Assembly (NCBI GenBank): GCA_030018605.1
Contig: JASEHP010000079.1
Location: forward strand, 1 to 7,204
DNA: 7,204 nucleotides
Reading direction: 5' to 3'
From: Thermodesulfovibrionales bacterium
GTDB taxonomy: Bacteria > Nitrospirota > Thermodesulfovibrionia > Thermodesulfovibrionales > UBA1546
A program made the translations under genes and the position numbers. The notes below the pieces were generated by a model. It saw nothing but the letters and a program-made list of their open reading frames with translations. It did not search any database and had not been told where the DNA came from. Below are positions 5,699-7,204 of this stretch, piece after piece. The stretch's first letter is position 1, and the number at the start of each line of letters is the position of its first letter.

Positions 5699-7078
5699 AT
5701 GAAACGTTTAGTAAGTGTTCTGCTTTTGATTTTCTGGTGTGCGGCATTTGCAGGTTCTCTGTTTGCCGAAGAGGTAAAAACTGAAGTCCCCGCTGCAACG
5801 CCGGCACCGGCTGTTGCAGCACAGCCTGCTCCGGCAGTTGTTCCAGTGCCGCCAAAGGTTGATACAGGAGATACGACATGGGTTCTGATCTCTTCAGCGC
5901 TTGTCATGCTGATGACGCCGGGGCTGGCTCTTTTTTACGGCGGTATGGTGAGGAGGAAAAATGTCCTCGGAACAATAATGCAAAGCTTTATAGCGCTCGG
6001 AGTTATAACCATATTATGGGTGCTTTATGGTTACAGCCTCTCTTTCGGCCCTGATAAGGGGCATATCATAGGAGGGCTTGAGTGGGCAGGGCTTAAAGGC
6101 GTCGGGCTTGATCCGAATCCCGATTATGCGGCAACGATACCGCATCAGGCATTCATGATATTTCAGATGATGTTTGCTGTGATTACGCCGGCGCTGATAA
6201 CAGGCGCATTTGCCGAGAGATTCAAGTTCAAGGCGTATCTTTTGTTTCTTATACTCTGGGCAACAGTTGTTTACTTCCCGCTGGCGCACTGGGTATGGGG
6301 TGTTGGCGGATGGATAAGAGAACTTGGCGCCCTTGATTTTGCAGGAGGCCTTGTTGTTCATATAAGCTCAGGGGTTTCAGCGCTTGCCGCTGCTATTATC
6401 GTTGGTAAGAGAAGGAAACATGGCGTTGAGCAGATGGCGCCTCATAATCTCACAATGACGCTTCTCGGCGCTGCGCTGCTCTGGTTTGGATGGTTCGGTT
6501 TTAACGGAGGAAGCGCTGTTGCATCCGGTTCTCTGGCAACATCAGCCTTTGTTGTAACGCATATTGCAACTGCAGCAGCAGTGCTTTCATGGATGTTTGC
6601 TGAATGGATTCACAGGAATAAGCCGACTGCTCTCGGCGCGGCTTCAGGCGCAGTGGCAGGGCTTGTTGCGATAACACCTGCATCAGGTTTTGTCGGTCCA
6701 ATGCCGGCTCTTGTTATAGGACTTGTGGCCGGAGTTTTGTGCTATATGGCTGTTAATCTCAAAGCCAGGCTTGGTTATGATGATTCGCTTGATGCAGTTG
6801 GAGTCCACGGCGTAGGCGGCACATGGGGCGCAATAGCAACCGGTTTGTTCGCATCTAAATTGATAAACAGCGCGGGCAATGACGGGCTTTTTTATGGGAA
6901 TGCATTGCTTTTGCTGAATCAGATAATAAGCGTTGGCGCTGCATGGATTTATTCCTTTGCAGCGACTCTCGTGATATTAAAGGTTCTTGACTGGACTGTT
7001 GGGTTGAGGGTAAGCGAAGAAGACGAAGCCGATGGTCTTGACCTGAGCCAGCATGGCGAGAGCGGATATACATTATGA
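5699..7078 (+). CDS. amt: Ammonium transporter, Amt/MEP/Rh family
   Basis: This trimeric inner-membrane channel takes up ammonium. The product is 459 residues, started at ATG 5699 with GGAGG (5688-5692) six nt upstream. A signal peptide (1-23, ending LFA) is followed by an unusual Ala/Pro/Val-rich stretch (about 27-53), then eleven membrane helices. By comparison with E. coli AmtB, the key residues are present: gate Phe F155 (FQMMFA) and F268 (GFNGGS), recruitment Ser S272, structural Asp D213 (DFAGG), and the pore twin histidines H221 (VHISSG) and H370 (GVHGVGG). The C-terminal tail (about 432-459) is short and acidic and carries the cytoplasmic regulatory region. Amt genes commonly sit next to a P-II gene (glnK); any such gene would lie beyond the window. 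Transcription probably comes from the sigma-54 promoter before the porin, since no promoter is evident in the REP-filled gap. Confidence 0.96.
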   Translation: MKRLVSVLLLIFWCAAFAGSLFAEEVKTEVPAATPAPAVAAQPAPAVVPVPPKVDTGDTTWVLISSALVMLMTPGLALFYGGMVRRKNVLGTIMQSFIALGVITILWVLYGYSLSFGPDKGHIIGGLEWAGLKGVGLDPNPDYAATIPHQAFMIFQMMFAVITPALITGAFAERFKFKAYLLFLILWATVVYFPLAHWVWGVGGWIRELGALDFAGGLVVHISSGVSALAAAIIVGKRRKHGVEQMAPHNLTMTLLGAALLWFGWFGFNGGSAVASGSLATSAFVVTHIATAAAVLSWMFAEWIHRNKPTALGAASGAVAGLVAITPASGFVGPMPALVIGLVAGVLCYMAVNLKARLGYDDSLDAVGVHGVGGTWGAIATGLFASKLINSAGNDGLFYGNALLLLNQIISVGAAWIYSFAATLVILKVLDWTVGLRVSEEDEADGLDLSQHGESGYTL

Positions 7079-7090
7079 CGACAGTGAAAA

Positions 7091-7150
7091 GTGTCAGTTA
7101 TTAGTGTCAATTTAAAATCACTGACACCGAACACTGATACTGCCACTAAT
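7091..7150. repeat. Interleaved inverted repeats downstream of amt
   Basis: GTGTCAGT (7091-7098) pairs perfectly with ACTGACAC (7120-7127). ATTAGTGTCA (7100-7109) pairs with TGCCACTAAT (7141-7150) at nine of ten positions. Because the two stems interleave, in RNA they would form a pseudoknot-type fold or compete with each other. No T-tract follows, so it is not a convincing intrinsic terminator. It may be a decayed dispersed repeat built from GTGTCA units. Confidence 0.5.
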
Positions 7151-7152
7151 AA

Positions 7153-7204
7153 AAGGAGTCAACTATAAAGAATTCTCCTTAATTTGGAATTTAACATTAT
7201 GAGA
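7153..7204 (+). other. Window-edge intergenic stretch with an SD-like motif and weak hairpin
   Basis: AAGGAG (7153-7158) looks like a Shine-Dalgarno, but no start codon follows at a usable distance. It can pair with CTCCTT (7175-7180). An ATG at 7199-7201 at the very edge is preceded only by a weak GGA. No gene can be supported here. Confidence 0.3.

Noticed and set aside
6014..6361. Minus-strand frame of 115 codons inside amt
   Set aside because: It is a shadow of a strongly conserved transporter sequence, with no start signal or motif.

Overview
The window looks like chromosomal DNA of a Gram-negative, moderate-GC, probably anaerobic or diazotrophic bacterium. The Nitrospirota or Desulfobacterota are my best guesses. 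The evidence is a NifA-like sigma-54 activator, a sigma-54 promoter driving an outer-membrane protein and an ammonium transporter, an Ig/AMIN-type envelope protein, and REP-like hairpins of the 'GGATTCC...GGAATGACA' kind common in those phyla. The phylum is an inference; no rRNA or other marker is present.

Layout, all genes on the + strand. Positions 1-60 carry two 17-bp direct repeats 25 bp apart that resemble the end of an insertion sequence. From 141 to 1528 lies an exported protein gene (signal peptide, Ig-like repeats, Lys/Pro/Ala/Glu-rich linker, AMIN-like C-terminus). It is split into two overlapping reading frames by an apparent frameshift near 735-745. Next comes a tight housekeeping cluster: tpiA (1553-2305, TTG start), secG (2302-2670, ATGA overlap) and an unlisted 29-codon membrane micro-ORF (2674-2763). 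The micro-ORF ends in a UGA that can be read through for 15 more codons.

A sigma-70-like promoter at about 2829-2856 precedes a NifA-family activator gene (2913-4445; GAF, AAA+ with GAFTGA, Fis-type HTH). The 185-bp gap after it holds a striking array of four alternating CATACAA/TTGTATG half-sites (4508-4542). About 45 bp further on is an excellent -24/-12 promoter (4586-4601). This promoter drives a TorF/Gcw_chp-like outer-membrane porin (4631-5530) and probably, through a REP-hairpin cluster (5544-5676), an Amt-family ammonium transporter (5699-7078). The last 126 bp hold nested inverted repeats and no supported gene.

Functional reading: the right half looks like a self-contained nitrogen-acquisition module. 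A GAF-regulated sigma-54 activator lies directly upstream of a sigma-54-dependent operon coding for an outer-membrane protein and an inner-membrane ammonium channel. That the adjacent activator binds the half-site array is an inference from position and geometry.
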